Positions 36,088 to 44,044 of a stretch of DNA of 64,000 bases are shown here, piece by piece; positions within the stretch are counted from its first letter, which is position 1, and each line of letters begins with the position of its first letter. The notes below the pieces were generated by a model, which was given only the letters and a program-made list of their open reading frames with translations, was not told the DNA's origin and did no database searches. The DNA is from Tenacibaculum finnmarkense (GTDB taxonomy: Bacteria; Bacteroidota; Bacteroidia; Flavobacteriales; Flavobacteriaceae). The stretch is taken from positions 1 to 64,000 of the forward strand of contig NZ_OENA01000023.1 of assembly GCF_900239185.1 (NCBI RefSeq). The letters are read 5' to 3'. The position numbers and the translations under genes were made by a program.

Positions 36088-36678
36088 ATGAACTTTTTAA
36101 AAAGATTATATAAATCCTATAAAAAATCATCTAACGATAAATTAATTAACGAACAGGAAGTTAATTTATCATTAGATGATTCCTTTGTGCATAATTTTAT
36201 CAGCAAAGGTGGTAAATTTTTATACTGTACTTCTATTGATGAAGTATCGGTTAATTTAATTCAAATTTTACAAGAAAATAACTGGAAACAGCTTACCTGT
36301 TCTGATTTTGATCTACTAAAAATTACTAAAAAAACAGGTACTTATACCCAAGAAAAACCTTCTAAAGAAATTCCTTTTTTTACTTCCTGTGAACACTTAA
36401 TTGCCAATAATGGTGATATTTTATTTTCCTCAAATCAATTAGGAAGTGAAAAATTACCTTCTCACTCTGAAAACTTTATTGTCTATGCTACAACAAGTCA
36501 GTTAGTAAAAAATATGAGCGAAGGTTTAACAGGTATAAAAACACATTTTAGTGGAAACATTCCTACCAATATTTGTTCAACAACAAATTATAAAATAGAA
36601 GTTGAAGATGGTAGTTTTTTAAGTTATGGTAATAGTAACTCAAAAAACTTATATTTACTTCTCTTTGAAGACTTATAA
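36088..36678 (+). CDS. LUD domain (LutC/YkgG-like) protein
   Basis: The protein has 196 residues. It has the LUD-type core with KFLYCTSIDEVSVNLIQIL, CEHLIANNGDILFSSNQLG and LPSHSENFIVYATTSQLVKNMSEGL. LutC proteins serve in L-lactate oxidation, but a single LUD gene between ftsH and cdsA with no lutA or lutB is a standard flavobacterial arrangement with an unknown role. It begins 12 bases after ftsH and ends 4 bases before cdsA, so it is in an operon. Confidence 0.75.
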   Translation: MNFLKRLYKSYKKSSNDKLINEQEVNLSLDDSFVHNFISKGGKFLYCTSIDEVSVNLIQILQENNWKQLTCSDFDLLKITKKTGTYTQEKPSKEIPFFTSCEHLIANNGDILFSSNQLGSEKLPSHSENFIVYATTSQLVKNMSEGLTGIKTHFSGNIPTNICSTTNYKIEVEDGSFLSYGNSNSKNLYLLLFEDL

Positions 36679-36681
36679 ACT

Positions 36682-37500
36682 ATGCGCAACCTAATAACTA
36701 GAAGTATTTCAGGACTTGTTTATGCTATTATTTTCATAGCAGCAATCCTTTTTTCAACGGAATCTCATGTAGGATTAACTTATATTGGATTAATTGCTAT
36801 TTTTTCAGCTATCTGTGTTTTTGAATTTTCAAGAATATTACAGCTAAAAAATATAGTACCCTATGTGCTTTTGCTGGCTATTATTTATGTTGCTACTATT
36901 AAAATACCGCTTTATATTGGTGGTTTTTTAATCGGATTTTCATTAGTTGGCTTAGTAGGATTACTTTATTATTTACTTACTACAAAACCAATAAAAACGA
37001 CTACTACCCTACAAAAAATATTTTTACATAGTATCTATTTAATACTACCATTTTATTTTTTAATAAAGCTACCATTTATTCAAGGTAATTATCATCCAAA
37101 TATTATAATTTATATCATTTTATTAATTTGGACAAACGATAGTTTTGCCTTTTTAGTTGGTAAAAATTTTGGAAAACACAAACTCTTTGAAGCAGTATCT
37201 CCTAAAAAAACAATTGAAGGTTTTATTGGTGGTGTATTATTTGCTGTTTTAGGGGCTGTTTTAATTGGAAAATTCGGAGAATATCCTAGCTCTTTTTCAA
37301 TATTAAATTGGATATTTATAGCCATTATTGTTGCTGTATTTGGTTCTTTAGGCGATTTAGTCGAATCTAAATTTAAAAGGCAAGCAAACATTAAAGACAG
37401 CGGTACAATTATGCCTGGTCATGGAGGTTTATTAGACAGGCTTGATAGCTTGTTTTTCCTTGCGCCGTTCGTTTACTTATACATACATTATATACTGTAA
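36682..37500 (+). CDS. cdsA: phosphatidate cytidylyltransferase
   Basis: The protein has 272 residues with about eight membrane helices. It makes CDP-diacylglycerol from phosphatidic acid and CTP, the branch point of phospholipid synthesis. The CDS signature is at the C-terminal end: GSLGDLVESKFKRQANIKDSG followed by PGHGGLLDRLDSL. NDSFAFLVGKNFGKHKL and SPKKTIEGFIGG are also family blocks. It follows the LUD gene by three bases and precedes the acyl-CoA-binding protein gene, consistent with a lipid theme. Confidence 0.95.
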   Translation: MRNLITRSISGLVYAIIFIAAILFSTESHVGLTYIGLIAIFSAICVFEFSRILQLKNIVPYVLLLAIIYVATIKIPLYIGGFLIGFSLVGLVGLLYYLLTTKPIKTTTTLQKIFLHSIYLILPFYFLIKLPFIQGNYHPNIIIYIILLIWTNDSFAFLVGKNFGKHKLFEAVSPKKTIEGFIGGVLFAVLGAVLIGKFGEYPSSFSILNWIFIAIIVAVFGSLGDLVESKFKRQANIKDSGTIMPGHGGLLDRLDSLFFLAPFVYLYIHYIL

Positions 37501-37519
37501 TTATACCCGATTATTTTTT

Positions 37520-37789
37520 ATGCTAAATACTTTAGACATACAATTTAAAGAAGCTTACGAAAAAGCTTCTAGCATTAAAGAAAAGCTACCTCCCGATACT
37601 ATGCTTAGGCTTTACAGTTACTACAAACAAGCTGTAAAAGGAGATCTGTTTCCCCTTAATGAAAATGACAATGACAATGACAATTTAAGAAATGGCTTTA
37701 AATTTAATGCCTGGATACAATTAAGAGGCATGAATGAAAATCAAGCAAAACAAGAATACATCAACTTAATCAATTCAATTATAAAATAA
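37520..37789 (+). CDS. acyl-CoA-binding protein
   Basis: The protein has 89 residues from the ATG at 37520; a longer frame starting inside cdsA encodes unlikely sequence. It has the four-helix ACBP pattern: LDIQFKEAYEKASSI, PPDTMLRLYSYYKQAVKGD (the acyl-CoA binding block with YxxYKQA), FKFNAWIQLRGMN and a final helix ending in LINSIIK. It carries long-chain acyl-CoA esters in the cytosol. It starts 19 bases after cdsA and may be coexpressed for lipid metabolism. Confidence 0.85.
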   Translation: MLNTLDIQFKEAYEKASSIKEKLPPDTMLRLYSYYKQAVKGDLFPLNENDNDNDNLRNGFKFNAWIQLRGMNENQAKQEYINLINSIIK

Positions 37790-37794
37790 TTATC

Positions 37795-38436
37795 ATGAAA
37801 AAAATCATTTATTCTTTATTCGTATTTATTGCTGTTAGTAGCTTAATTTCTTGTAATTCGACTGCTAAAAAGGAAACAACGACTAAAAAGGAAGTAATAA
37901 AAAAAGAAGTAATTGCCGAAAAATTTGCTTTTGTATTACAAGATGCAAATAATGCTATTAATTGGACAGCTTACAAAACAACAAAAAAAGCACCTGTAAA
38001 TGGTATTTTCAAAAAAGTTACAATAACTGCTAATGGAAAAGGAAATACTGTTAAAGAAGCAATTAATAATGCCGAATTTTCAATACCTGTAAGTAGCGTT
38101 TTTACAAAAGAATCAAGTAGAGATTTTAAAATTAAGAAATTTTTCTTTGGTATTATGGACAACACTAAATTACTTTCTGGTAAATTAGTTTTAGAAAACG
38201 ATACCACTGGTTATGCTGATATTACCATGAATGGTGTTACTAAAAAACTTGCGTTTACCTATACAATTAACGGAAAAGTTTTTAGCCTAACAGGAAATTT
38301 AAAAATTACAAATTGGAATGCAGCAAAAGCATTAGCCTCTTTAAATGAAGCTTGTAAAGACTTACATAAAGGAGATGACGGTGTTTCTAAAACCTGGGAT
38401 GATGTAGCAATAAACATCACTTCTACTTTTAAATAA
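37795..38436 (+). CDS. YceI-family lipoprotein
   Basis: The protein has 213 residues. Its signal peptide ends in a lipobox (SLISC, Cys at about residue 20), followed by a Lys/Thr/Glu-rich spacer. The rest is a YceI-like beta barrel that binds polyisoprenoids or amides in relatives: NAINWTAYKTTKKAPVNGIFKKV, FSIPVSSVFT, and ADITMNGVTKKLAFTYTI. Flavobacterial lipoproteins of this type can be placed on the periplasmic face of either membrane. It begins 5 bases after the acyl-CoA-binding protein gene and ends the run; a strong terminator follows. Confidence 0.85.
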   Translation: MKKIIYSLFVFIAVSSLISCNSTAKKETTTKKEVIKKEVIAEKFAFVLQDANNAINWTAYKTTKKAPVNGIFKKVTITANGKGNTVKEAINNAEFSIPVSSVFTKESSRDFKIKKFFFGIMDNTKLLSGKLVLENDTTGYADITMNGVTKKLAFTYTINGKVFSLTGNLKITNWNAAKALASLNEACKDLHKGDDGVSKTWDDVAINITSTFK

Positions 38437-38461
38437 TACTGAAATTTTTAGTTTATTTTAC

Positions 38462-38493
38462 AAAAGCCTTAGATAAAATCTAAGGCTTTTTTT
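38462..38493 (+). terminator. bidirectional intrinsic terminator
   Basis: AAAAGCCTTAGAT and ATCTAAGGCTTTT are perfect inverted arms around AAA, with a T run after. It ends the rsfS-to-YceI run and, on the other strand, the HTH gene at 38513. Confidence 0.85.
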
Positions 38494-38512
38494 GCTGAAA
38501 AATAATTTTATC

Positions 38513-38719
38513 TTAAACCCAATCAGATTCTTCTAAGGCAAAGATTACACCTACTTCAACCTCAAAAACATGAGCTAATTTTAATGCTAAAACTGTTGAC
38601 GGAACGTACTTCCCTAACTCTAAAGCATTTATTGTTTGCCTACTAACCTTAGCTAATTTAGCCAACTCCGCTTGAGTAATATTTTTTTTAGCTCTTTCAA
38701 CTTTTATAGTATTCTTCAT
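38513..38719 (-). CDS. XRE-family helix-turn-helix regulator
   Basis: The protein has 68 residues, a single Cro/C1-type HTH: NTIKVERAKKNITQAELAKLAKVSRQTINALELGKYVPS, followed by TVLALKLAHVFEVEVGVIF. It belongs to the small regulators often paired with a gene for a small membrane protein, as here. The two genes are 13 bases apart and share a promoter, so it probably regulates its own operon. It has no ligand-binding domain. Confidence 0.9.
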   Translation of the reverse strand: MKNTIKVERAKKNITQAELAKLAKVSRQTINALELGKYVPSTVLALKLAHVFEVEVGVIFALEESDWV

Positions 38720-38732
38720 AATTAGCTGACTT

Positions 38733-39173
38733 TTAAAGTTTATAAATTTTCCAATTAAATCTTATTATAAAAAATAATAAAACCGTAAACATATTAAAAA
38801 TCATAACCCATAAAAAGGAAAGATCATAAATAAATAAAAAAGAAAATAAAAGAATACCATAGTTAACATATACTGCCCAAACTAACGACTCTAATCTTAT
38901 TTTCGAAATATATTCATCTTCTATATTCTCTCTAGAAAAAGCAACAAGTAAAGAACTGATAATAATTAGAACTCCTAAAATTTCATTTAAAATATTATTT
39001 TTAACCATTCCAAATTTATTATTTTCATCTATAAAAATAGCAGGAACTTTAAAAGTTAAACAATTTGGTTCATACTCGTAAATTAAGGTAACCAAGCCAA
39101 TAATCAGAGAACTAACAAGTAAAATCCATCCTGTTTTTTTAAATTTATAAGGAAATAAATAATCTAATTTCAT
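38733..39173 (-). CDS. membrane protein paired with the HTH regulator
   Basis: The protein has 146 residues from the ATG at 39173; the start at 39185 adds four residues and is less likely. It has about four membrane helices (WILLVSSLIIGLVTLIY, EILGVLIIISSLLVAF, SLVWAVYVNYGILLFSFLFIYDL and MIFNMFTVLLFFIIRF). No family is clearly recognised. The gene is the first of a two-gene operon with the HTH regulator. A stress-sensing or signal-relay role is possible but unproven. Confidence 0.7.
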   Translation of the reverse strand: MKLDYLFPYKFKKTGWILLVSSLIIGLVTLIYEYEPNCLTFKVPAIFIDENNKFGMVKNNILNEILGVLIIISSLLVAFSRENIEDEYISKIRLESLVWAVYVNYGILLFSFLFIYDLSFLWVMIFNMFTVLLFFIIRFNWKIYKL

Positions 39174-39196
39174 AATAATTATCATTTAAAGTTTAT

Positions 39197-39227
39197 CAAA
39201 TGTAAAATAAACATTACAATTAGACAA
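39197..39227 (-). promoter_or_regulatory. promoter of the membrane protein/HTH operon
   Basis: On the minus strand TACATTTG lies at 39204-39197 and a TTG at 39227-39225, 20 bases apart, matching the Bacteroidota consensus well. The start codon follows 24 bases later. Confidence 0.6.
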
Positions 39228-39305
39228 ACAAACTTTACATCTAATTAAATAATCAGATTATCTGTCATACTGAATTCAATTATTAAAAAAACTTTAATCA
39301 TCAAA

Positions 39306-39356
39306 CAAAAAAAAACCGTATATCAAGCTATTACAGCTCGATGCACGACTTTTTTT
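39306..39356. terminator. imperfect bidirectional terminator
   Basis: A run of A, an interrupted stem whose core is AGCT-ATTAC-AGCT, flanked by ATC/GAT and CGT/ACG pairs, and a run of T form a hairpin. It probably ends the HglS-like gene on the minus strand. Confidence 0.45.
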
Positions 39357-39402
39357 AACATATAAAAAAGCGATTAAAATAACACTTCTAAATAAAGGGG
39401 GA

Positions 39403-40206
39403 TTACAATTTCATATCGGTACTTTCAAAAATTTTATCGGCTGAACCTGCAATAAAACCAGAATATAATTCACCGTTTTCCATGGCATGACGGAAAGCAA
39501 ACTCATAATAACAAGACGTAATTTCTTTGGTAACTTCTTTAAAAGCTACAGGAATTCTATCAGCTAAAACACTCGATTGCTCTAAAAATACCGCTGGAGT
39601 TCCTTTAATTTCGCCACCAGAAGTATTCATTTTAAAACCTTTCTCTTTTAAAAATTCGTTTACTTCTTGTAACGATTTAAAAGTATCTAATTTATTTACA
39701 TCCACGGTAAAGTGATTTGAACAAAATCCGTTTACATATAACCATGCCGCATATTCTGTTTCTGCTTGTAATTTTTCATAAACTTCAAAAGAAGGCTGTT
39801 CCCATAAACGACCTTTAAAAACTAACTCGGCAGGGTTTAAATCTTCTTCAGATAATCCATCGATTAAACGTTTTACAGTTGCTTGTAATTCCGCAGAAAA
39901 CTCTTTTGTTTTTAACTGACTAATAAATACACGTGGTGCATTTTTATCGGTGGTATGCTCGTAATGTTTTGCATATAATTTTTTTGCTTCAAAAGTATAA
40001 TCGCCACACTCCTTATAACCAGCGGCTAAAAATGGTGCTGCTAATACTTCAATATTAACACGCTCATCATCAAAAGTTCTAAAAGCAACGTGATCATTAT
40101 AAATCTCATTACCTTTTGCTTTAAATAAATCATTGATTTTTTGTGCAGAAGGAGTACGTTCTGAGTATTCTTTCCATAATTTGTCAAATATTTGTGCTGT
40201 TGTCAT
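39403..40206 (-). CDS. DUF1338 2-oxoadipate dioxygenase/decarboxylase-like (HglS family)
   Basis: The protein has 267 residues, a short form of DUF1338. The studied member HglS turns 2-oxoadipate into D-2-hydroxyglutarate with Fe(II) in lysine breakdown. Metal-ligand candidates are His39 (NDHVAFRTF), His165 (SNHFTVDV) and Glu235 (CYYEFAFRH), the His-His-Glu set expected for this VOC-fold enzyme. It is divergent from an Lrp-type gene and near a FAD/Fe-S dehydrogenase that could oxidise 2-hydroxyglutarate. The substrate is inferred from family and context. Members in other organisms may differ. Confidence 0.75.
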   Translation of the reverse strand: MTTAQIFDKLWKEYSERTPSAQKINDLFKAKGNEIYNDHVAFRTFDDERVNIEVLAAPFLAAGYKECGDYTFEAKKLYAKHYEHTTDKNAPRVFISQLKTKEFSAELQATVKRLIDGLSEEDLNPAELVFKGRLWEQPSFEVYEKLQAETEYAAWLYVNGFCSNHFTVDVNKLDTFKSLQEVNEFLKEKGFKMNTSGGEIKGTPAVFLEQSSVLADRIPVAFKEVTKEITSCYYEFAFRHAMENGELYSGFIAGSADKIFESTDMKL

Positions 40207-40361
40207 GTTTTGATAATTTTTACTACAAATTAAATCATATTCCTTTTAATAAAAGCTTAAAATGATTAATTTTACACCTTAACAAGTTATTTTATGGTAA
40301 AATAATAAAATTATCAGCTTTAAAAAACCAAAATAACATTCTCTCAATCAAAAAACAGAAA

Positions 40362-40820
40362 ATGAATAATCAATTTGATTATATCGATAAACAAATACTA
40401 CTAAAATTACGTTCCGATGCTCGAAAAGCTTATTCGCAAATAGCTGAAGAACTAAATGTTTCGAATTCTTTAATTCATCAGCGGATAAAAAAACTCACTA
40501 CCGAAGGGGTTATAAAAAATGCTGAATTTATTTTAGAAGAAAATAAATTAGGCTATAAAACCAAATCATACACTGGTATTCGCTTGCGAGAAGCTCGTTT
40601 TGCAAAAGAGGTTATGAAAGCTTTAGAAAAAATTCCTGAAATTACCGAATGTAATTTTGTGTCGGGTAATTATGCTATTTTTATCTTAATTTATGCCAAA
40701 GACAATGAACATTTGCAAAAAATACTATACGATAACGTACATTTAATAAACGGCGTTGCAGGAACCGACACTTTTATTTGCTTTGATACCTGCTTTAAAA
40801 GAAATATTCCTATTGAGTAA
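40362..40820 (+). CDS. Lrp/AsnC-family regulator
   Basis: The protein has 152 residues. The N-terminal winged HTH is DYIDKQILLKLRSDARKAYSQIAEELNVSNSLIHQRIKKL; the C-terminal RAM ligand domain has TYTGIRLREARF-like YTGIRLREARFAKEV and TECNFVSGNYAIFILIYAKD. Such proteins sense amino acids such as lysine, leucine or branched oxo acids and bind DNA as octamers. It lies between the divergent HglS-like gene and the FAD oxidase gene 13 bases downstream, so it probably regulates both. The ligand is unknown but lysine or a derivative fits. Confidence 0.9.
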   Translation: MNNQFDYIDKQILLKLRSDARKAYSQIAEELNVSNSLIHQRIKKLTTEGVIKNAEFILEENKLGYKTKSYTGIRLREARFAKEVMKALEKIPEITECNFVSGNYAIFILIYAKDNEHLQKILYDNVHLINGVAGTDTFICFDTCFKRNIPIE

Positions 40821-40833
40821 TTAAAAGAAAAAA

Positions 40834-43767
40834 ATGACAGCGATGACAGATAAAAAACTATTATTAAATTTAGATAAAAGCTTAAAAGGAACCTTATTTT
40901 TTGATGATTTACATAAAACCTTATATGCTACGGATGCCTCTGTATATCGAAAAATTCCATTAGCGGTTGCTTATCCGAAGGATTCAGAAGATATTAAAAT
41001 ACTAATTAATTTTGCTACCAAAAATAACGTTACATTAATTCCTAGAACTGCAGGAACTTCATTAGCAGGGCAATGTGTTGGTGATGGAATTGTGGTAGAT
41101 GTTTCGAAACATTTTACCAATATATTGGCTTTTAATGAAAAAAATAAAACAATTACCGTACAACCTGGAATTATTCGTGATGATTTAAATCGATTTTTAA
41201 AACCCTACGGATTATTTTTTGGCCCGAATACTTCTACGTCTAATCGCTGTATGATTGGTGGAATGGTTGGGAATAATTCGTCAGGAAGCACCTCAATTCG
41301 CTACGGAGTTACTCGCGATAAAGTAATTGCTATACAAGGAATTTTAGCCGATAGTAGCGATGTTTTTTTCTCAGAAATTACCTCGCAAGAGTTTCATCAG
41401 AAAAAAATAAATCAAACTTTAGAAGGAAGTATTTATAAAACAATTTACAACGAACTTTCTCAAGAAGCCATTCAGCAAGAAATTATAAATGAATTTCCAA
41501 AGCCAGAAATCCACAGAAGAAATACAGGATATGCGGTGGATGAATTTTTAAAATCCGATTTATTTGGCGGAAAACAAACCACTATAAATCCTGCTAAATT
41601 TTTATCAGGAAGCGAAGGAACGTTGGTTTTTTCTACAGAAATCACCATACAATTAGACAGCCTAGCTCCTACTTTTAGTATTATGGTCTGCCCACATTTT
41701 ACAAGTATCAACCAAAGTTTAAAAGCTACGGTTACCGCAATGAAACACAAATTGTATGCCTGTGAATTGATGGACAAAGTTATTTTAGATTGTACCAAAA
41801 ACAACCGAGAACAAGCTAAAAACAGGTTCTTTTTACAAGGCGACCCTGAGGCAGTTTTAATGTTAGAGGTTTCTTCGGATACTTTAGAAGATGCAGAAAT
41901 TCAAGCTGATAAATTAATTGAAGATTTAAAAGCGAATAATTTTGGACATCATTATCCGAAAGTTTATGGCGATGATATTGCAAAAGTACACCACTTACGA
42001 AAAGCAGGTTTAGGTTTATTAGGAAATATTGTTGGCGATATGAAAGCCGTTGCTTGTATTGAAGATACCGCCGTTGCTTTAGAAGATTTGCCAGAATATA
42101 TTGAAGAATTCACTCAAATTATGGATAAATATCAGCAAGATGCCGTTTATTATGCGCATGCTGGTGCTGGAGAATTACATTTACGCCCTATTTTAAACTT
42201 AAAGAAAAAAGAAGATGTTGTTTTATTTAGAAAAATAACCACCGAAACGGCTGAACTAGTAAAAAAATATAAAGGTTCGTTTAGTGGAGAACACGGTGAC
42301 GGAATTGTTCGTGCCGAATTTATTCCGTTAATGATTGGTAATGCAAATTATGACTTATTAAGAAGGATAAAAAAAGCCTTTGATCCGCAGAATGTTTTTA
42401 ATCAAGGAAAAATTACCGATGCTTTTGCAATGGATAAAAATTTACGCTATGAAATTGACAGAAAAGAACCTGTTATAAAAACATTGCAAGATTTTTCGCA
42501 AAGTGAAGGAATTTTAAAATTAGCGGAAAAATGTAATGGTTCAGGAGATTGTAGAAAATCGCCAGAAGCAGGCGGAACTTTATGTCCGAGTTATAGAGCC
42601 ACTAGAAACGAGAAAGAAACTACGCGTGCAAGAGCAAATATGTTGCGAGAAGTTTTAACAAATAATACGGCTGAAAATAAATTCGATTCTAAAGAATTAA
42701 AGCAAGTTTTAGATTTATGTTTAAGTTGTAAAGCTTGTGCTACAGAATGCCCAAGTAATGTAGATATCGCTTCGATGAAAGCCGAATTTTTATATCAATA
42801 TCAAGAAACAAACGGTTATTCTTTTAGGAGTACTTTATTTGCCAACAATGCAAAATATAATAAATTAGGAAGTAAAATTCCTACTATTACAAACTTCTTT
42901 ACAAATACAATTATCGCTAAAAAAATAATGGGTGTTGCTACTCAGCGAACTGTTCCGAAGTTAGCAAAACAAACCGTAAATGCTTGGCTTAAAAATAGAA
43001 ATACAGCCTCAATAAATAAAAATAAATCAGGCGAAAAACCTCAAAAAACAATCTATTTATTTAACGATGAATTCACTAATTTTTATGATGCTGAAATTGG
43101 TAAAGACACTGTTGTTTTATTAGAAAAATTAGGCTACGAAGTTAAAAACATTCTACATGAAGAAAGCGGAAGAAGTCATATTTCTAAAGGGTTTTTAAAC
43201 CAAGCAAAAACGCTCGCTAATAAAAATGTAGCTATTTTTAAAGATTTAATATCCGAAGAAACGCCATTAATAGGAATAGAACCTTCGGCAATTTTAACGT
43301 TTAGAGATGAATATATTCGTTTAGCTGATGATAAAATATCTGCTAAAAAAATCGCTAAAAATGTGTTTACTTTTGAAGAGTTTTTAGCTGCTGAACATCA
43401 AAAAGAAAATATAGATACAGCGTTATTTACAAAAGAAACTAAAACGCTTAAAATTCATGGACATTGTCATCAAAAAGCATTGTCATCAACCCATGCTAGT
43501 TTTTCAATTTTAAATATTCCTGAAAACTATAAAGTTACTATTTTAAATACAGGTTGTTGTGGAATGGCGGGTTCTTTTGGGTATGAAAAAGAACATTATA
43601 AAGTAAGTATGCAGGTTGGCGAAGACACCTTATTTCCTAAAATTAGAAACTGTGCTACAGATACCGAAATTGTAGCGGCGGGTACAAGTTGTCGTCATCA
43701 AATTTTTGACGGTACAAAACGTATTGCCAAACATCCTGTTAGTATTTTAAAAGAAGCTTTGATTTAA
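40834..43767 (+). CDS. FAD- and Fe-S-binding D-2-hydroxyacid dehydrogenase (YdiJ-like)
   Basis: The protein has 977 residues. The N-terminal FAD_binding_4 domain has AVAYPKDSEDIKILINF, PRTAGTSLAGQCVG and GGMVGNNSSGSTSIRYG; the FAD C-terminal domain follows with YYAHAGAGELHLRP and GEHGDGIVRAEF. Two 4Fe-4S motifs follow: C567 and C573...C584 and CLSCKACATECP (C629, C632, C635, C639). The C-terminal Fe-S/CCG domain has GHCHQKA and GCCGMAGSFG (C908, C909). E. coli YdiJ, with the same architecture, oxidises D-2-hydroxyglutarate. With the HglS-like gene this would complete 2-oxoadipate conversion to 2-oxoglutarate. The start at 40834 has an alternative ATG three codons later. Confidence 0.8.
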   Translation: MTAMTDKKLLLNLDKSLKGTLFFDDLHKTLYATDASVYRKIPLAVAYPKDSEDIKILINFATKNNVTLIPRTAGTSLAGQCVGDGIVVDVSKHFTNILAFNEKNKTITVQPGIIRDDLNRFLKPYGLFFGPNTSTSNRCMIGGMVGNNSSGSTSIRYGVTRDKVIAIQGILADSSDVFFSEITSQEFHQKKINQTLEGSIYKTIYNELSQEAIQQEIINEFPKPEIHRRNTGYAVDEFLKSDLFGGKQTTINPAKFLSGSEGTLVFSTEITIQLDSLAPTFSIMVCPHFTSINQSLKATVTAMKHKLYACELMDKVILDCTKNNREQAKNRFFLQGDPEAVLMLEVSSDTLEDAEIQADKLIEDLKANNFGHHYPKVYGDDIAKVHHLRKAGLGLLGNIVGDMKAVACIEDTAVALEDLPEYIEEFTQIMDKYQQDAVYYAHAGAGELHLRPILNLKKKEDVVLFRKITTETAELVKKYKGSFSGEHGDGIVRAEFIPLMIGNANYDLLRRIKKAFDPQNVFNQGKITDAFAMDKNLRYEIDRKEPVIKTLQDFSQSEGILKLAEKCNGSGDCRKSPEAGGTLCPSYRATRNEKETTRARANMLREVLTNNTAENKFDSKELKQVLDLCLSCKACATECPSNVDIASMKAEFLYQYQETNGYSFRSTLFANNAKYNKLGSKIPTITNFFTNTIIAKKIMGVATQRTVPKLAKQTVNAWLKNRNTASINKNKSGEKPQKTIYLFNDEFTNFYDAEIGKDTVVLLEKLGYEVKNILHEESGRSHISKGFLNQAKTLANKNVAIFKDLISEETPLIGIEPSAILTFRDEYIRLADDKISAKKIAKNVFTFEEFLAAEHQKENIDTALFTKETKTLKIHGHCHQKALSSTHASFSILNIPENYKVTILNTGCCGMAGSFGYEKEHYKVSMQVGEDTLFPKIRNCATDTEIVAAGTSCRHQIFDGTKRIAKHPVSILKEALI

Positions 43768-43824
43768 AAACAGCAACAAAACGCTAAGAAAAACAAGTCA
43801 ATATCAATTATTTTTAATATTTAA

Positions 43825-43951
43825 GCGGCTGTTTAAATTTCATCTGAAAAAAATATAGTGGCAAAAAATGGCGGCAATGGGTTTTAACTCCTTGTCATGC
43901 TATTTTGATGTTACAACAATTTTTGGAATAAAATTTAAACAGGCTTTAAAT
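43825..43951. repeat. small inverted-repeat element
   Basis: A left end of GCGGCTGTTTAAATTT and a right end of AAATTTAAACAGGCT (43932-43946) are inverted copies with one mismatch near the middle. The 100 bases between them code nothing. The right end recurs at 71-96 and the left end resembles 21420-21440. The layout is that of a miniature inverted-repeat element without transposase. Confidence 0.55.
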
Positions 43952-43954
43952 ATT

Positions 43955-44009
43955 TCTTCATATTATTGAATAATAAAGCCTCAATTGTTTCGGGGTTTTA
44001 TTATTTTTA
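43955..44009 (+). terminator. terminator, upstream copy of a direct repeat
   Basis: AATAATAAAGCCTC and GGGGTTTTATTATT form a hairpin with a T run, ending the dehydrogenase transcript. The 55-base region including TTCATATTATTG before it recurs at 46138-46192, in the same orientation, bracketing the next gene. Confidence 0.65.
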
Positions 44010-44044
44010 AAAAAATATTTTCCACTTAAATAATCGCTATAAAA

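Noticed and set aside
37442..37519. Extended start of the acyl-CoA-binding protein
   Set aside because: It lies inside cdsA in another frame; the ACBP fold starts with the Met at 37520.
43825..43951. Insertion sequence
   Set aside because: It is only about 127 bases and codes no transposase.
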